Assembly (NCBI GenBank): GCA_964518875.1
Contig: CAZFHI010000004.1
Span: 34,285 to 98,284, forward strand
Direction of reading: 5' to 3'
Origin: DTU024 sp964518875
GTDB lineage: Bacteria > Bacillota > Clostridia > Christensenellales > Aristaeellaceae
Length of the DNA stretch: 64,000 nucleotides
Position 1 is the first letter of the stretch; every line of letters starts with the position of its first letter. Of the stretch, positions 50,874 to 60,622 are shown piece by piece. The notes under the pieces were generated by a model. That model searched no databases. It was not told the origin of the DNA and worked only from the letters and a program-made list of their open reading frames with translations. The translations under genes were made by a program, and so were the position numbers.

Positions 50874-53315
50874 TTGAAGGAAAACAATTTAAAAACGCAA
50901 GATATCATTACAGCCCCGCTTGAAGAGGTCCTCCATAACAGCATGATGCCGTATGCGGAATATGTAATCATGGAGCGCGCGCTTCCAAGAGTTGAGGACG
51001 GTTTAAAGCCGGTGCAAAGGCGAATACTTTTTACTATGCAGGAGCTTGGCATAACGCCTGACAAGCCGCACCGCAAATGCGCACGCATAGTAGGAGACTG
51101 CTTGGGGAAATACCATCCGCACGGGGATACATCAGTGTATGATGCGCTTGTGCGGCTGGCCCAGCCGTTTTCTGTACGGGCGCCCTTGGTTGACGGGCAT
51201 GGTAACTTTGGCTCAATAGACGGCGACAGCGCCGCGGCAATGCGTTATACGGAAGCGAGGATGACGCCGCTTGCGCTTGAAATGCTCAGGGATTTAAACA
51301 AAAATACCGTGCCTTTCAGGCTGAACTTTGACGACACCTTAAAAGAGCCTGATATATTGCCTTCGCGTTTCCCGAATGTTTTGGTGAACGGCGCCTCGGG
51401 CATTGCGGTGGGCCTTGCTACAAACATTCCTACGCACAACCTTAAAGAAGCGATAAACGCAAGCGTCTTCCTTATGGAAAACCCAGATGCAACGCTTGAT
51501 CAAATAATGCAGATAATGCCTGCGCCGGACTTTCCTACGGGAGGGCAGCTGCTTGATACGCCTTCCATAAAAGAAGCCTATGAAACAGGACGCGGCAAGC
51601 TTACTATGCGCGCTAAAGTTCACTTTGAAAAAGGCCGTGCGGGAAGGCGTTTGATTTGCATAACTGAAATACCATATCAGATAAACAAAGCGCAGATGCT
51701 TGAAAAAATACTAAAGCTTTCGTCTGAAAAGAAAGCTGCGTTGGGCTGTATATCGGACATACGCGATGAATCGGACCGCAGCGGCTTGAGAGCCGTTATA
51801 GAAATAAGGAAAGAAGCGGATCCTAAGCTCGTACTGGGTTATCTTTATAAATACAGTGATCTTCAAACTACGTTTGGCGTGAATATGGTAGTTATTGCAG
51901 ACGGCAAGCCTCAGCAAATGGGATTAAAAGATATTTTAAGCCACTATATTAAGCACCAAAAGTGTATCGTTACTCAGCGCACCAAGTTCGATTTGGAACA
52001 AGCTAAGGCGCGCGCGCATATTTTAGAGGGCTTAATTATAGCCGTTGATAACCTTGACGAAGTAATAAGCCTTATACGCTCATCAAAAAATGGCAAGGAA
52101 GCGAAGGGAAAGCTTATTGCGCGCTTTTCGTTTACAGATGCTCAGGCGCAGGCTATATTGGATCTTCGTCTGCAAAGGCTTACAGGGCTAGAAATACTGG
52201 AGCTTCGCAGAGAGTTTAAAGAAATAAAGAAAAAAATAAACGAGCTTGAATCCATTCTGAAAAGTGAAAAAAAGCTTATTGCTGTAATAAAAAAAGAAAT
52301 GCTGGAAATTGCCGATAAGTTTGGCGACGACAGACGAACAGAAATAGTAAAAGAAAACAAAAGATTGAAGGAAGCGGTGGAGCAGGACGAAATTCCTGTT
52401 CCTGAAGCTACAGTGGTTTTAATAAATAATTCCTGGCAGATAAGGCGCGTTCAGCCTAAAACCATGGAAAAACTGACGCCCGCTGAAAACGCGCAGGAAA
52501 TTATAAAGTACAGTTTTAAGACCATGACGGACAGCTTTCTTTATCTGTTTACGAACAAAGGCAACTGTTTCCGTCTGATAATAGAAAGCATAGAAGAAAC
52601 GAATAAGCCAAAAGACAGGGGCGTTTCTGTAGGAGGGCTTATAGCGGGGCTTGAAGACGGAGAAGCGCCCGTATCTGCTTTCTGCTTTAACGCTCAGGAT
52701 TTGCCTCAGCTTAATGACTTTATGTTTTTTACAAAAAAAGGATATATAAAGCGCAGTGCTTCAGAAGAATATGATATTAACCGAAGCCGCTTTATAGCTG
52801 TAAAGCTTGCTAAAGGCGATGAGCTTTACAGCGCGCAGCTTTTAAAGCCGCAAGCTGACGTTATTCTATTGAGCAGATATGCCATGCTTATAAGATTTTC
52901 TCAGACCGAAGTGCCGGTAACAGGTCGCGTCACAAAAGGCGTTTGCGCTATGAAGCTTTCAAAAAATGATGAAATTGTTTACGGTGCGCAGATTACTTCT
53001 GAAGAAGAGCTTTTAATCGTTTCGGAAAGAGGATACGCAAAGAAGATAATGGAAAGCTTTATAGATGCGCAGCATAGAAACGGTAAAGGCTCGAAAGCCT
53101 TTGCGTTTTATAAAAACGCGTCTAACGGTTCTTACATAGCTGCGGCCTCATTAGCCAAGCCAAACAGCATTATTACTGTCTTACAAGAGGATGGCAACAT
53201 TGCAAGCATTTCAAGCGAAGAAATACCGTACCAAAATTTGCAGGACAGAGGGCGCAATATTGTAATGGCACTTATGGACAATACAGTAAATGATATAAAG
53301 GTATCGGATAATTGA
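50874..53315 (+). CDS. parC: Type IIA topoisomerase subunit A (ParC/GyrA-like)
   Basis: The TTG start follows GTGAGGTAGG. The 813-residue subunit has the breakage-reunion domain with GDCLGKYHPHGDTSVYDALVRLAQ near residue 75 (quinolone region), catalytic Tyr in AAMRYTEARM near residue 125, and PTGGQ near residue 222. A long coiled-coil tower follows (about residues 350-480), then six beta-pinwheel blades. No canonical GyrA box (QRRGGKG) is seen in the C-terminal part, which argues for ParC rather than GyrA. The Ser83-equivalent position is Thr and the Asp87-equivalent is Asp. Confidence 0.86.
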   Translation: MKENNLKTQDIITAPLEEVLHNSMMPYAEYVIMERALPRVEDGLKPVQRRILFTMQELGITPDKPHRKCARIVGDCLGKYHPHGDTSVYDALVRLAQPFSVRAPLVDGHGNFGSIDGDSAAAMRYTEARMTPLALEMLRDLNKNTVPFRLNFDDTLKEPDILPSRFPNVLVNGASGIAVGLATNIPTHNLKEAINASVFLMENPDATLDQIMQIMPAPDFPTGGQLLDTPSIKEAYETGRGKLTMRAKVHFEKGRAGRRLICITEIPYQINKAQMLEKILKLSSEKKAALGCISDIRDESDRSGLRAVIEIRKEADPKLVLGYLYKYSDLQTTFGVNMVVIADGKPQQMGLKDILSHYIKHQKCIVTQRTKFDLEQAKARAHILEGLIIAVDNLDEVISLIRSSKNGKEAKGKLIARFSFTDAQAQAILDLRLQRLTGLEILELRREFKEIKKKINELESILKSEKKLIAVIKKEMLEIADKFGDDRRTEIVKENKRLKEAVEQDEIPVPEATVVLINNSWQIRRVQPKTMEKLTPAENAQEIIKYSFKTMTDSFLYLFTNKGNCFRLIIESIEETNKPKDRGVSVGGLIAGLEDGEAPVSAFCFNAQDLPQLNDFMFFTKKGYIKRSASEEYDINRSRFIAVKLAKGDELYSAQLLKPQADVILLSRYAMLIRFSQTEVPVTGRVTKGVCAMKLSKNDEIVYGAQITSEEELLIVSERGYAKKIMESFIDAQHRNGKGSKAFAFYKNASNGSYIAAASLAKPNSIITVLQEDGNIASISSEEIPYQNLQDRGRNIVMALMDNTVNDIKVSDN

Positions 53316-53340
53316 CAAAAGGCACGCTGCAATTTACAAT
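53312..53340 (+). promoter_or_regulatory. Promoter of the membrane protein-rplI-dnaB operon
   Basis: TTGACA (53312-53317) and TACAAT (53335-53340) are 17 bases apart. The -35 overlaps the end of parC. Confidence 0.75.
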
Positions 53341-53364
53341 CTAAAAGCATAGAAAGGGGACGCT

Positions 53365-54468
53365 ATGGCACTTAAACGCTACAATGGCAAAGCGAGCATA
53401 ATAATGGCAGCGGTATTTGTGATTCTTGCCCTGCTTGTAGTCAACATGCCGTTTGCCTTTGCACAGCACGCCATGCTCAGCTTTGTAGTATACCCTTCTC
53501 TATTGCTTATAGCGGGAAGCGTAGGAGGAGCAGCTTTATTATCATTAGGCTTTTTCTTAATAACGCTTAGCGGAATATATGCTTCAGGCGCTGCGCAATC
53601 CTTGCCGTTCAGCTTGTTTGTTCTGCCTGTATCTGTTGCGTGGGTCATTTGTCTTAACAAAAATATTGAATATTCTAAAACAGTTTTAATTCTTCTAATA
53701 ACACATGTTTTTGCAGCGCTTATGCTTATAGGCTATTTTAAATTTTTAAGGCCTGAAATTACTGCCAGATCAGTTATCGAAAACTTCATTAAAAAATTTG
53801 ACTCTATGCCGGAAAAAGATACGGTATTATATGCTTTAACCAATACAGGACTTCTTTCTTTAAACGCTTTGCCAGAAAACGTTAAAATTTTTGACGATGC
53901 GGCAGGCGGAGCGGTCTTTATGCCATTTGCAAGGAAAGAGCTTTATTCTCAGCTTGCTTTGCGCTTAGAAATATTGCTAAGATCAATTCCTTTAACAATA
54001 ATTGCCGGGGAGAGCATATGGATATCTTTTTGCTCGTCAACTTTAGCGCTTCACATAGGCAGGCGCTGCAATAAAACTGACAATGCTGGATCGTTCCAGC
54101 TGCCGCTTACGGTGCCTTTTTCAGAATGGTCTTTAAGCCCGGCTTTAAGAAAAGGCATGGTGGTGCTGTTCGTTGGATATATCATTACTTCTTTTATTCC
54201 GGGAACACTGAGTTTAGCAGGCCAGATGATGTTTATTGCGCTTACAACGCTGCTTTCTATACAGGGCTTAAGCCTGCTTACGTTCTGGCTTTCACGCTTT
54301 GTAAAACGATTTTATTTTAAGCTGTTTTTGCTTTTCCTGCTTTATGCAATATTAAATAGAGCGATGGCGTGGATAGGACTATTCGATTTGATTTTTAACT
54401 TTAGGATGCGCGCTTTGCCTATGAACAATAACAATGGAAATTCCAACAACGAGGAGGATAATATATGA
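53365..54468 (+). CDS. DUF2232-like polytopic membrane protein
   Basis: The 367-residue protein has about eight or nine membrane segments, with a large middle soluble stretch (about residues 135-200) and a hydrophilic Asn-rich tail (NNNNGNSNNEEDN). It lies directly upstream of rplI and dnaB, where Firmicutes often carry a DUF2232 (YybS-like) membrane protein, and it overlaps rplI as ATGA. Family assignment is based mainly on context and topology. Confidence 0.7.
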   Translation: MALKRYNGKASIIMAAVFVILALLVVNMPFAFAQHAMLSFVVYPSLLLIAGSVGGAALLSLGFFLITLSGIYASGAAQSLPFSLFVLPVSVAWVICLNKNIEYSKTVLILLITHVFAALMLIGYFKFLRPEITARSVIENFIKKFDSMPEKDTVLYALTNTGLLSLNALPENVKIFDDAAGGAVFMPFARKELYSQLALRLEILLRSIPLTIIAGESIWISFCSSTLALHIGRRCNKTDNAGSFQLPLTVPFSEWSLSPALRKGMVVLFVGYIITSFIPGTLSLAGQMMFIALTTLLSIQGLSLLTFWLSRFVKRFYFKLFLLFLLYAILNRAMAWIGLFDLIFNFRMRALPMNNNNGNSNNEEDNI

Positions 54469-54911
54469 AGGTTATTTTACTAAGAGATGTGCCTGGCACC
54501 GGCAAAAAGAACCAGGTATTAAACGTATCGGACGGCTTTGCCCGCAACTATCTTTTCCCGCGCAAATGGGCCATACAAGCTACAAGCAAGGCCGTGCAGG
54601 AAGTTGAACACCAGAAGGAAGTTGAAAGGCGCAAAGAGGAAGAAAGGCGTAAGCAAGCTCAGGACATGGCAAAAGCGCTTGAAGGAAAGACAATAACCAT
54701 AGAAGCCAAGGCCGGTGAGGGCGGAAGGCTTTATGGAAGCGTTACCGCTCAGGAAGTAGCTGATGCTTTACAAAAGCAGTTTGGCATAAATATTGACAAG
54801 CGCAAAATAGACTTAAAGGATTCAATACGACAGATAGGCAAGACAAGCATAGAAGTAAAGCTTTATTTAGGCATTTCCGCTAAAATGAATGTGAATGTTG
54901 TAGAAGCATAG
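54465..54911 (+). CDS. rplI: Ribosomal protein bL9
   Basis: The 148-residue protein matches bL9 of the large subunit: MKVILLRDVPGTGKKNQVLNV...DGFARNYLFPRKWA at the N-terminus, a long central helix (QEVEHQKEVERRKEEERRKQ) and a C-terminal RNA-binding domain (ARLYGSVTAQEVADALQKQFGINIDKRKIDLKDSIRQIG). It starts at the ATGA overlap with the membrane protein gene and is followed six bases later by dnaB. Confidence 0.95.
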   Translation: MKVILLRDVPGTGKKNQVLNVSDGFARNYLFPRKWAIQATSKAVQEVEHQKEVERRKEEERRKQAQDMAKALEGKTITIEAKAGEGGRLYGSVTAQEVADALQKQFGINIDKRKIDLKDSIRQIGKTSIEVKLYLGISAKMNVNVVEA

Positions 54912-54916
54912 CAATA

Positions 54917-56257
54917 ATGACAAACTTTCCGGAAGCTATCACGCAGGTGCCTCCAAACAGCCAGGAGGCTGAAAAATCTGTTTTAGGCGCCCTTATGCAG
55001 GACGCTAACGCCGTTACGGAAGCGCTTGAGCTGCTAAACAGCGATGATTTTTACAACCCGCAGCACGCGGCAATATTTGATGCGGTTGTTTATTTGAACA
55101 GGCACAACAGCGCCGTGGATATTGTAACCATGGACGCTGAGCTTTCGCGTACAGGCAAGCTTGAAGGCGTGGGCGGTACAGAGTATCTCGTGGAGCTTGT
55201 GCGCTTTGTCCCGACAACGGTACATCTTAAGCATTATATTAACATAGTGCTTGAAAAGTCGACGCTGCGCAAATTGATTTCTTCGTCAAATGAAATAATA
55301 AAAAACTGCTACCGACAGGACATGGAATTGCAGGATATACTTCTGCACGCTGAGAAATCAATTTTCGATATAGTTATGCGCCGCAACGGCAGCCAAAGCC
55401 TTGTTCATATTTATGAAGTCATGCAGCTTACTTACCGCAAAATGGAAGAAATTGCGCGCAACAAAGGAAAGATAGACGGCGTTCCGACAGGCTTTACACT
55501 GCTTGACAATCTGCTTACAGGGCTTCACCAAGGAGAGCTTGTGCTTGTAGGCGCGCGTCCAAGCATGGGCAAAACAAGCTTCGCTATAAATATCGCGACG
55601 CACGCAGCTTTAAAAGGCTTTACCACAGCTATATTCAGCTTGGAAATGCCAAACGAGCAAATAGCTATGCGCGTCTTATGCTGCGAAGCGAGGGTTGATA
55701 TGCAGAAAGCGCGCAACGGCACGTTGAACGACGAAGAATGGATGAAATTGGCGAGGGCGATAGCGCCGTTATCAAAAGCGCCATTTTATATGGACGATAC
55801 GGCTTCTCTAACGCCTACACAGCTTAGAAGCCGCTGCAGGCGCCTTATGATGGAAACAGGCGGGCTGGATTTAATAGTCATAGACTATTTGCAGCTTATG
55901 ACGACAGATTCGCGTGCAGAAAACCGCCAGCTTGAAGTGAGTGAAATATCAAGAAGATTAAAGTCGATTGCGCTTGAATTAAAAGTGCCTATACTCGCCT
56001 GCGCACAGCTTTCGCGCGCAAATATGCAGCGCGCTACAAAGCGGCCCATGCTTTCCGACCTGCGCGATTCAGGCTCTATAGAGCAGGACGCCGATATAGT
56101 AATGTTTCTGCACAGGGAAAGCTACTACGAGGAAAGCAGCGAAGAAACGAACATAGCAGAAGTTATTGTAGCGAAGCAGCGCAACGGCCCTCTTGGCACA
56201 ATAAAGCTCTACTGGCATGACGACTATACTTTGTTTGAAGATTTAAGGAGTGAATGA
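54917..56257 (+). CDS. dnaB: DnaB, replicative DNA helicase
   Basis: The 446-residue hexameric helicase has the N-terminal DnaB domain (PPNSQEAEKSVLGALMQD) and the RecA-like ATPase core. Walker A is GARPSMGKTS near residue 213, Walker B is LIVIDYLQLM near residue 315, and DLRDSGSIEQDADIVMFLHRE and KQRNGPLGTIKLYW near the end complete the signature. It unwinds DNA at replication forks. The next gene starts with its ribosome-binding site inside the last dnaB codons. Confidence 0.94.
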   Translation: MTNFPEAITQVPPNSQEAEKSVLGALMQDANAVTEALELLNSDDFYNPQHAAIFDAVVYLNRHNSAVDIVTMDAELSRTGKLEGVGGTEYLVELVRFVPTTVHLKHYINIVLEKSTLRKLISSSNEIIKNCYRQDMELQDILLHAEKSIFDIVMRRNGSQSLVHIYEVMQLTYRKMEEIARNKGKIDGVPTGFTLLDNLLTGLHQGELVLVGARPSMGKTSFAINIATHAALKGFTTAIFSLEMPNEQIAMRVLCCEARVDMQKARNGTLNDEEWMKLARAIAPLSKAPFYMDDTASLTPTQLRSRCRRLMMETGGLDLIVIDYLQLMTTDSRAENRQLEVSEISRRLKSIALELKVPILACAQLSRANMQRATKRPMLSDLRDSGSIEQDADIVMFLHRESYYEESSEETNIAEVIVAKQRNGPLGTIKLYWHDDYTLFEDLRSE

Positions 56258-56258
56258 T

Positions 56259-57215
56259 TTGCCTTCTCAAATAGCAGTAAATGAACTTTTAAAGGACGAC
56301 CGCTTTGAAGGGTTTCTTCTGGTTCGCAGCGCGAGCAGCAGGGTAGGCTCCACGGGCAATCCATATCTTGACATGATGCTTATAGATAAGTCTGGAAGCA
56401 TAAATGCGAAGGTATGGAATACTTCTCAGACTGCCCCTGAAGCGGGAACTGTGCTCAAAGTAAAAGGCGGCGTTATAGAGTTTAACGGCCGTCTGCAGCT
56501 TAGAGTTGAAAAATTCCGTGAAGCGCATGAAGAAGACCATGTGGATTTTTCTACTCTTGTTCCTTCTGCTCCTGAAAAGCCAGAGGACATGTATCAGGAG
56601 ATTTTAGACACAACAGATTCATTCAGCAATACTACGCTTAAAAAAATAGTAATGTATCTTATAACCAAGTTTAAAGATAAATTGATGTATTTTCCTGCCG
56701 CGCAGAGCCTGCACCATGCCGAACGCTCGGGACTTCTGCATCACACAACAAGCATGTTGCGCCTGGCGAAAGCTATAATGCCTGTGTACGCGTTTTTGGA
56801 CAGCGATCTTCTGCTAAGCGGGATAATCGTGCATGATCTGGGTAAAATTTTAGAATTAGATTCAGACAAATTTGGCAATGTTCAGGATTATACAAAAGAT
56901 GGTCTGCTTTTAGGGCATCTTGTGCGCGGAGTTACGCTTATTGATGAAGCGGCCAGAAAGCAGAATATAGATGAAAATGATGAATATGTGCTTTTGCTTG
57001 AGCACATGATGCTTAGCCACCACGGAATACCGGAATACGGCAGTACACGCCCGCCTATGTTTCCGGAAGCTGAGATGCTGCACATCATAGACGATATGGA
57101 CGCGCGCATGAATGAAATGGAGAGTGTAATAAGTAGAACGCCTAAGGGAGTGTTCAGCGAAAGAATATGGTCCCTGGAAAGGCGCCTGTACAATCCGTTA
57201 TACAGAAAGGAATAA
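56259..57215 (+). CDS. YhaM-like 3'-5' exoribonuclease (OB fold plus HD domain)
   Basis: TTG 56259 is chosen because TAAGGAG lies eight bases upstream; the frame's GTG at 56250 overlaps the ribosome-binding site itself. The 318-residue protein has an N-terminal OB-fold (DRFEGFLLVRSASSR...LDMMLIDKSGSINAKVW). The HD domain carries metal ligands in HHAERSGLLHHTTSML near residue 155, GIIVHDLGKILEL near residue 190 and LEHMMLSHHGIPEYG near residue 246. YhaM/CBF1 trims RNA 3' ends. Confidence 0.82.
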   Translation: MPSQIAVNELLKDDRFEGFLLVRSASSRVGSTGNPYLDMMLIDKSGSINAKVWNTSQTAPEAGTVLKVKGGVIEFNGRLQLRVEKFREAHEEDHVDFSTLVPSAPEKPEDMYQEILDTTDSFSNTTLKKIVMYLITKFKDKLMYFPAAQSLHHAERSGLLHHTTSMLRLAKAIMPVYAFLDSDLLLSGIIVHDLGKILELDSDKFGNVQDYTKDGLLLGHLVRGVTLIDEAARKQNIDENDEYVLLLEHMMLSHHGIPEYGSTRPPMFPEAEMLHIIDDMDARMNEMESVISRTPKGVFSERIWSLERRLYNPLYRKE

Positions 57216-57228
57216 ATTGTTGTAGTAT

Positions 57229-58458
57229 ATGCCAAAAAATAAAAAACTTATGTTTCGTATAGAAATAAATTATGCTGCACTGCAATCTTCATTCTGGGTA
57301 TCAAACCTGGCATATCAGGGCTTTACAGCTGTATTCCTATCGTTTCATGGTTTTACAGACACGCAGATTGGCGTTACGTCTTCGCTTTTAAGCATATTGT
57401 CCATAGCTTTCCAGCTTACTGCGTCTTCTTTTACAGACAACCACAGCAATATTCCTATAAAAAAAATAATGGCGGCGGTTATGCTGATGTCCATGGTATG
57501 CGGCGCGCTTATATTAAGCGTGCCTTTATCAATTACGCTAATGGCTCTTGTGTTTTCAATAGGCGGCGCTTTTCAAAACACAAATGCAGCGCTTATAAAC
57601 GCTCAAATTATGCAGTATGTTAACGCAGGAGTGCATGTTAACTATGGCTGGCCAAGAGGCATAGGTTCTATTGCCTATGCTTTATCTGCATATATAATAG
57701 GCCGGCAGCTTGAAATAAACTCGCCTTCAATTTTGATGCCTGCTTATTGTGTGCTTATCTTGCTGTCCGTTGCGCTTGTTATGCTTATGCCGGACGTTGA
57801 TGACGTTGCCAAAAAAGCCGCATCCGTATATGTTCAGGAAAAATACAGCAGCCGTACGAGCTATAAACAGATGCTTAATAATAATCCAGTATTGCTTCTT
57901 TTTCTTATAGCGAGTGTTCTGCTGTATATGGGAATGACGCCTGCGTTCCTTTTCCTTATTAACGTAGTAGAAAATGTGGGCGGTGGAGGAAGAGAGCTTG
58001 GAATAAGCATGCTTATACAATCCGGCGTTGAAATGCCTGCAATGTTCTTGGCTCCTGCGTTGCTTGAAAAAGTAAAGCCTCGCTATTTGCTTGTTTTATG
58101 CTTTTTTGCTTATTTTGTAAAAATGCTTATCATTTCTTTTGCAGGAAATATGCCTGTAATCTACTTTGCCATGGCAATAAGCGTGCTTTGCTACGGGCTG
58201 TATGGAGTTTCATCTACTTTTTTTGCCAACAACATAGTTTCTAAAGGAGAAAAGGTAAGGGCGCAGGGACTTGTGATTTTAGCAAGCAATGTGGGAGGAA
58301 TATTAGGCAATGTTTTAGCGGGTTTATTGCTTGATAACGCGGGAATTAAGTACTTGCTTTATGTAAGCTGCGCTATAGAATTCTTTGCGGCCATAGTAAT
58401 GCTTATATGCGCAAAAAAAGAAGCGTCTCTGGAGAAACAATTAATAAAAGCTATATAA
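57229..58458 (+). CDS. Major facilitator superfamily transporter
   Basis: The 409-residue protein has about twelve membrane segments with a longer central cytoplasmic loop near residues 190-215 (DVDDVAKKAASVYVQEKYSS). The conserved loop SFTDNHSNIPIKK after segment 2 is a variant of the MFS A motif. The pattern resembles the MFS_1-like/nucleoside-sugar group, but the substrate is unknown. Ribosome-binding site to start distance is long, so the start is less sure. Confidence 0.8.
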   Translation: MPKNKKLMFRIEINYAALQSSFWVSNLAYQGFTAVFLSFHGFTDTQIGVTSSLLSILSIAFQLTASSFTDNHSNIPIKKIMAAVMLMSMVCGALILSVPLSITLMALVFSIGGAFQNTNAALINAQIMQYVNAGVHVNYGWPRGIGSIAYALSAYIIGRQLEINSPSILMPAYCVLILLSVALVMLMPDVDDVAKKAASVYVQEKYSSRTSYKQMLNNNPVLLLFLIASVLLYMGMTPAFLFLINVVENVGGGGRELGISMLIQSGVEMPAMFLAPALLEKVKPRYLLVLCFFAYFVKMLIISFAGNMPVIYFAMAISVLCYGLYGVSSTFFANNIVSKGEKVRAQGLVILASNVGGILGNVLAGLLLDNAGIKYLLYVSCAIEFFAAIVMLICAKKEASLEKQLIKAI

Positions 58459-58553
58459 AACGCGTAAAATAAAAGAATGCAGACTTTTATAAGCATTAAA
58501 AATTGATATGTAAAACCTAAGAAGATTTTAATGTTTAATGCTGTTGGCTGTGC

Positions 58554-58559
58554 TATAAT
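58554..58559 (+). promoter_or_regulatory. Extended -10 promoter of the FHA-ftsW-PBP operon
   Basis: TGC plus perfect TATAAT forms an extended -10 about 26 bases upstream of the FHA gene start. Confidence 0.55.
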
Positions 58560-58584
58560 GCTTTTAGAGAAAGGGGAGTGGCGC

Positions 58585-59376
58585 ATGGCAAAGGAACACT
58601 ATGAACTTCTGGCGTTGTTTATGCGCTATTGGTTCGTCTTTCTTATAGTTATGATAGCGTGGCGCGCAACGCGCCAAATGCTTAAGGAAAGGCATCAGCA
58701 TAATAGAATATTAAGATCGCTTCCTGATGCAGGCCTTGTAGGGGAAATTGTAGATATAAAAACCAGCGAAGCGTATCCTTTGCCAAGAGAGGGATTTATA
58801 AGCTGCAAGCCTTCAGCGGATATAAGGCTTAAAAATTTAGATAAGCGTTTTGAGCTTCATTTTGAATTTATTGATTCCAAGGGAATACAGCTAAGCCCCT
58901 TGGGCAGGCGCTCTTCCGCGCTCCTGGACGGTGTGTCCGTAAAAAACAATCCTTATGCTTTGCACGGAACCTACCTTGAAATAGGCGGCTATGTGCTGCG
59001 CTTCAGGCTTTTTGAAGGATTAAAAGTACCTAAGCGCACTCCTAAAACAAAAGAAAACATACAGGATTATATCCCTTCGTTTGAAAACACGTGGACGTTT
59101 GCTGTTGAGCCCCCGCAGTATGAAGCGGACGTTCAATATAACATGCAGGACGACGATAAATATACTGATAATTATTTAATACAGGATACTCAGCGGGAAA
59201 CGCAGGAGAACTATGAAGATTCTCCTTATGAGCATGAAGAACGCTTTGACGACGGATCGTATTTTAAGCCCGCAAACTATGCGTATAACGTGAATAATAC
59301 GAATGAAATAAACGAAAACGAATATTTTTCTCATGAACAGCGCTCTAAAGAGCAAGAGGAACAAAACAATGGCTAA
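58585..59376 (+). CDS. Membrane-anchored FHA-like domain protein
   Basis: ATG 58585 follows AGAAAGGGGAG. The 263-residue protein has an N-terminal membrane segment (about residues 10-28). An FHA-like beta-sandwich follows at about residues 55-145 (FISCKPSADIRLKNLDKRFELHFEF..GIQLSPLGRRSSALLDGVSVKNNPYALHGTYLEIGGYVLRF), with the DGVSV-N-Y-L-G pattern of FHA domains. The C-terminus is an acidic, Asn/Gln-rich disordered tail with many Tyr. FHA proteins bind phosphothreonine and often regulate cell-wall synthesis. Its place before ftsW and a PBP recalls the fhaA/rodA/pbpA cluster of Actinobacteria. Kinase or phosphatase genes are not present here. Confidence 0.75.
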   Translation: MAKEHYELLALFMRYWFVFLIVMIAWRATRQMLKERHQHNRILRSLPDAGLVGEIVDIKTSEAYPLPREGFISCKPSADIRLKNLDKRFELHFEFIDSKGIQLSPLGRRSSALLDGVSVKNNPYALHGTYLEIGGYVLRFRLFEGLKVPKRTPKTKENIQDYIPSFENTWTFAVEPPQYEADVQYNMQDDDKYTDNYLIQDTQRETQENYEDSPYEHEERFDDGSYFKPANYAYNVNNTNEINENEYFSHEQRSKEQEEQNNG

Positions 59377-60622
59377 AAAAAAGAGGGTACTTTTAGATAA
59401 GCTTATACTTACCATTGTTTTGTTCATATTGTCCGGCTTTATTATGCTTATGCTTAAAAATATGGACCTTCAGACGCTTATAATAGGCATTGCCGTACCG
59501 CTTATATTTTTGCTTTCAAGTGTTCTTATACCCAAGCTCTTTTCCGCTGATAAACTTCTTTTATCTCTTGTTAATTTTTTATGCTCATTAGGCGTGCTGG
59601 TATTGTACCGCATGAACCCGCAGCAGGGAATAAACCACGCAATAAACTATTTTGTAGGCTTAATTGCGATGGTAATTGTAATGCTGTCTGTAAAATATTT
59701 AAGAAAGCTTAAAAAACTATCTGTAATTATAGGCGCGGCGTCTATACTTATTATGGCTCTGCCTTTAGTTATAGGCAGGGAAGTAGGCGGCGCGAAAGCG
59801 TGGATTAAAATTGGCGGAGCGTCTTTTCAGCCGAGTGAAGTTGTTAAAGTCGTCTTAGTGCTTGTAAACGCGTATTTTTTGTCAAAAAACAAACTTATGC
59901 TGAGCGTCGCATATACAGGGGTATGCCTTCTGCTGCTCGTGCTGCAGCGCGACCTTGGCACCGCCCTGCTTTATTATACAGTAACACTTGCTATGATGTT
60001 TATAGCGTCTGGAAGCTGGCTTCTGCTTGCAGCGGGCGTTTTAGGCGCAGGAGCCGTTGCAGCTATCGGCTATCCGCTGCTTAAAAAAATAGGCTTTGCT
60101 CATTTGGAGCGCAGGCTTGAAGCCTGGATTAACCCTTGGGGCAATTACCGCGACGCGGGCTATCAAACCGTGCAGTCCCTTTTAGCTATCGTAAACGGCG
60201 GAGCGTTCGGCTTGGGCTTGGGCGCGGGCAACGCCTATACTATACCTGTAAAAGAAACGGACTTTATATTTCCTTTCATAGTGAATGAATTCGGGATTAT
60301 ATTTGGAATATGTATTATATTAATATATATAATAATATTTATACGTGGCATAGGCGTAGCCATGCGGTGCAACCATCAAATGCACAGCCTTATGGCTGCT
60401 GGCAGCAGCTTGTTTTTAGCTATACAGACGTTTGTTATAATAGGCGGCAATATAAATATGTTTCCAATAACGGGCGTAACGCTGCCTTTTATAAGCTATG
60501 GAGGTTCTTCAATGCTTAGCTGTATGTGTATGATAGGAGTAATACAAGGCGTTGAAAACATAAACAAGGAGCATATATTAGAAGACGAGCTGCTTGCGGA
60601 CATAGGAGAAAATGCTTTATGA
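59369..60622 (+). CDS. FtsW/RodA/SpoVE family lipid II polymerase
   Basis: The start MAKKKR at 59369 overlaps the FHA gene by eight bases and follows CAAGAGGA. The 417-residue SEDS protein has about ten membrane segments. Motifs include GGAKAWIKIGGASFQPSEVVKVVLVL near residue 145, RDLGTALLYYTVTLAMMF near residue 194, and GGAFGLGLGAGNAYTIPVKETDFIFPFIVNEFG near residue 280. It polymerises lipid II with a class B PBP, encoded next. FtsW versus RodA cannot be decided by sequence alone. Confidence 0.9.
   Translation: MAKKKRVLLDKLILTIVLFILSGFIMLMLKNMDLQTLIIGIAVPLIFLLSSVLIPKLFSADKLLLSLVNFLCSLGVLVLYRMNPQQGINHAINYFVGLIAMVIVMLSVKYLRKLKKLSVIIGAASILIMALPLVIGREVGGAKAWIKIGGASFQPSEVVKVVLVLVNAYFLSKNKLMLSVAYTGVCLLLLVLQRDLGTALLYYTVTLAMMFIASGSWLLLAAGVLGAGAVAAIGYPLLKKIGFAHLERRLEAWINPWGNYRDAGYQTVQSLLAIVNGGAFGLGLGAGNAYTIPVKETDFIFPFIVNEFGIIFGICIILIYIIIFIRGIGVAMRCNHQMHSLMAAGSSLFLAIQTFVIIGGNINMFPITGVTLPFISYGGSSMLSCMCMIGVIQGVENINKEHILEDELLADIGENAL

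Noticed and set aside
56250..56258. GTG 56250 as start of the YhaM-like exonuclease
   Set aside because: It overlaps the AGGAG ribosome-binding site itself; TTG 56259 has normal spacing.
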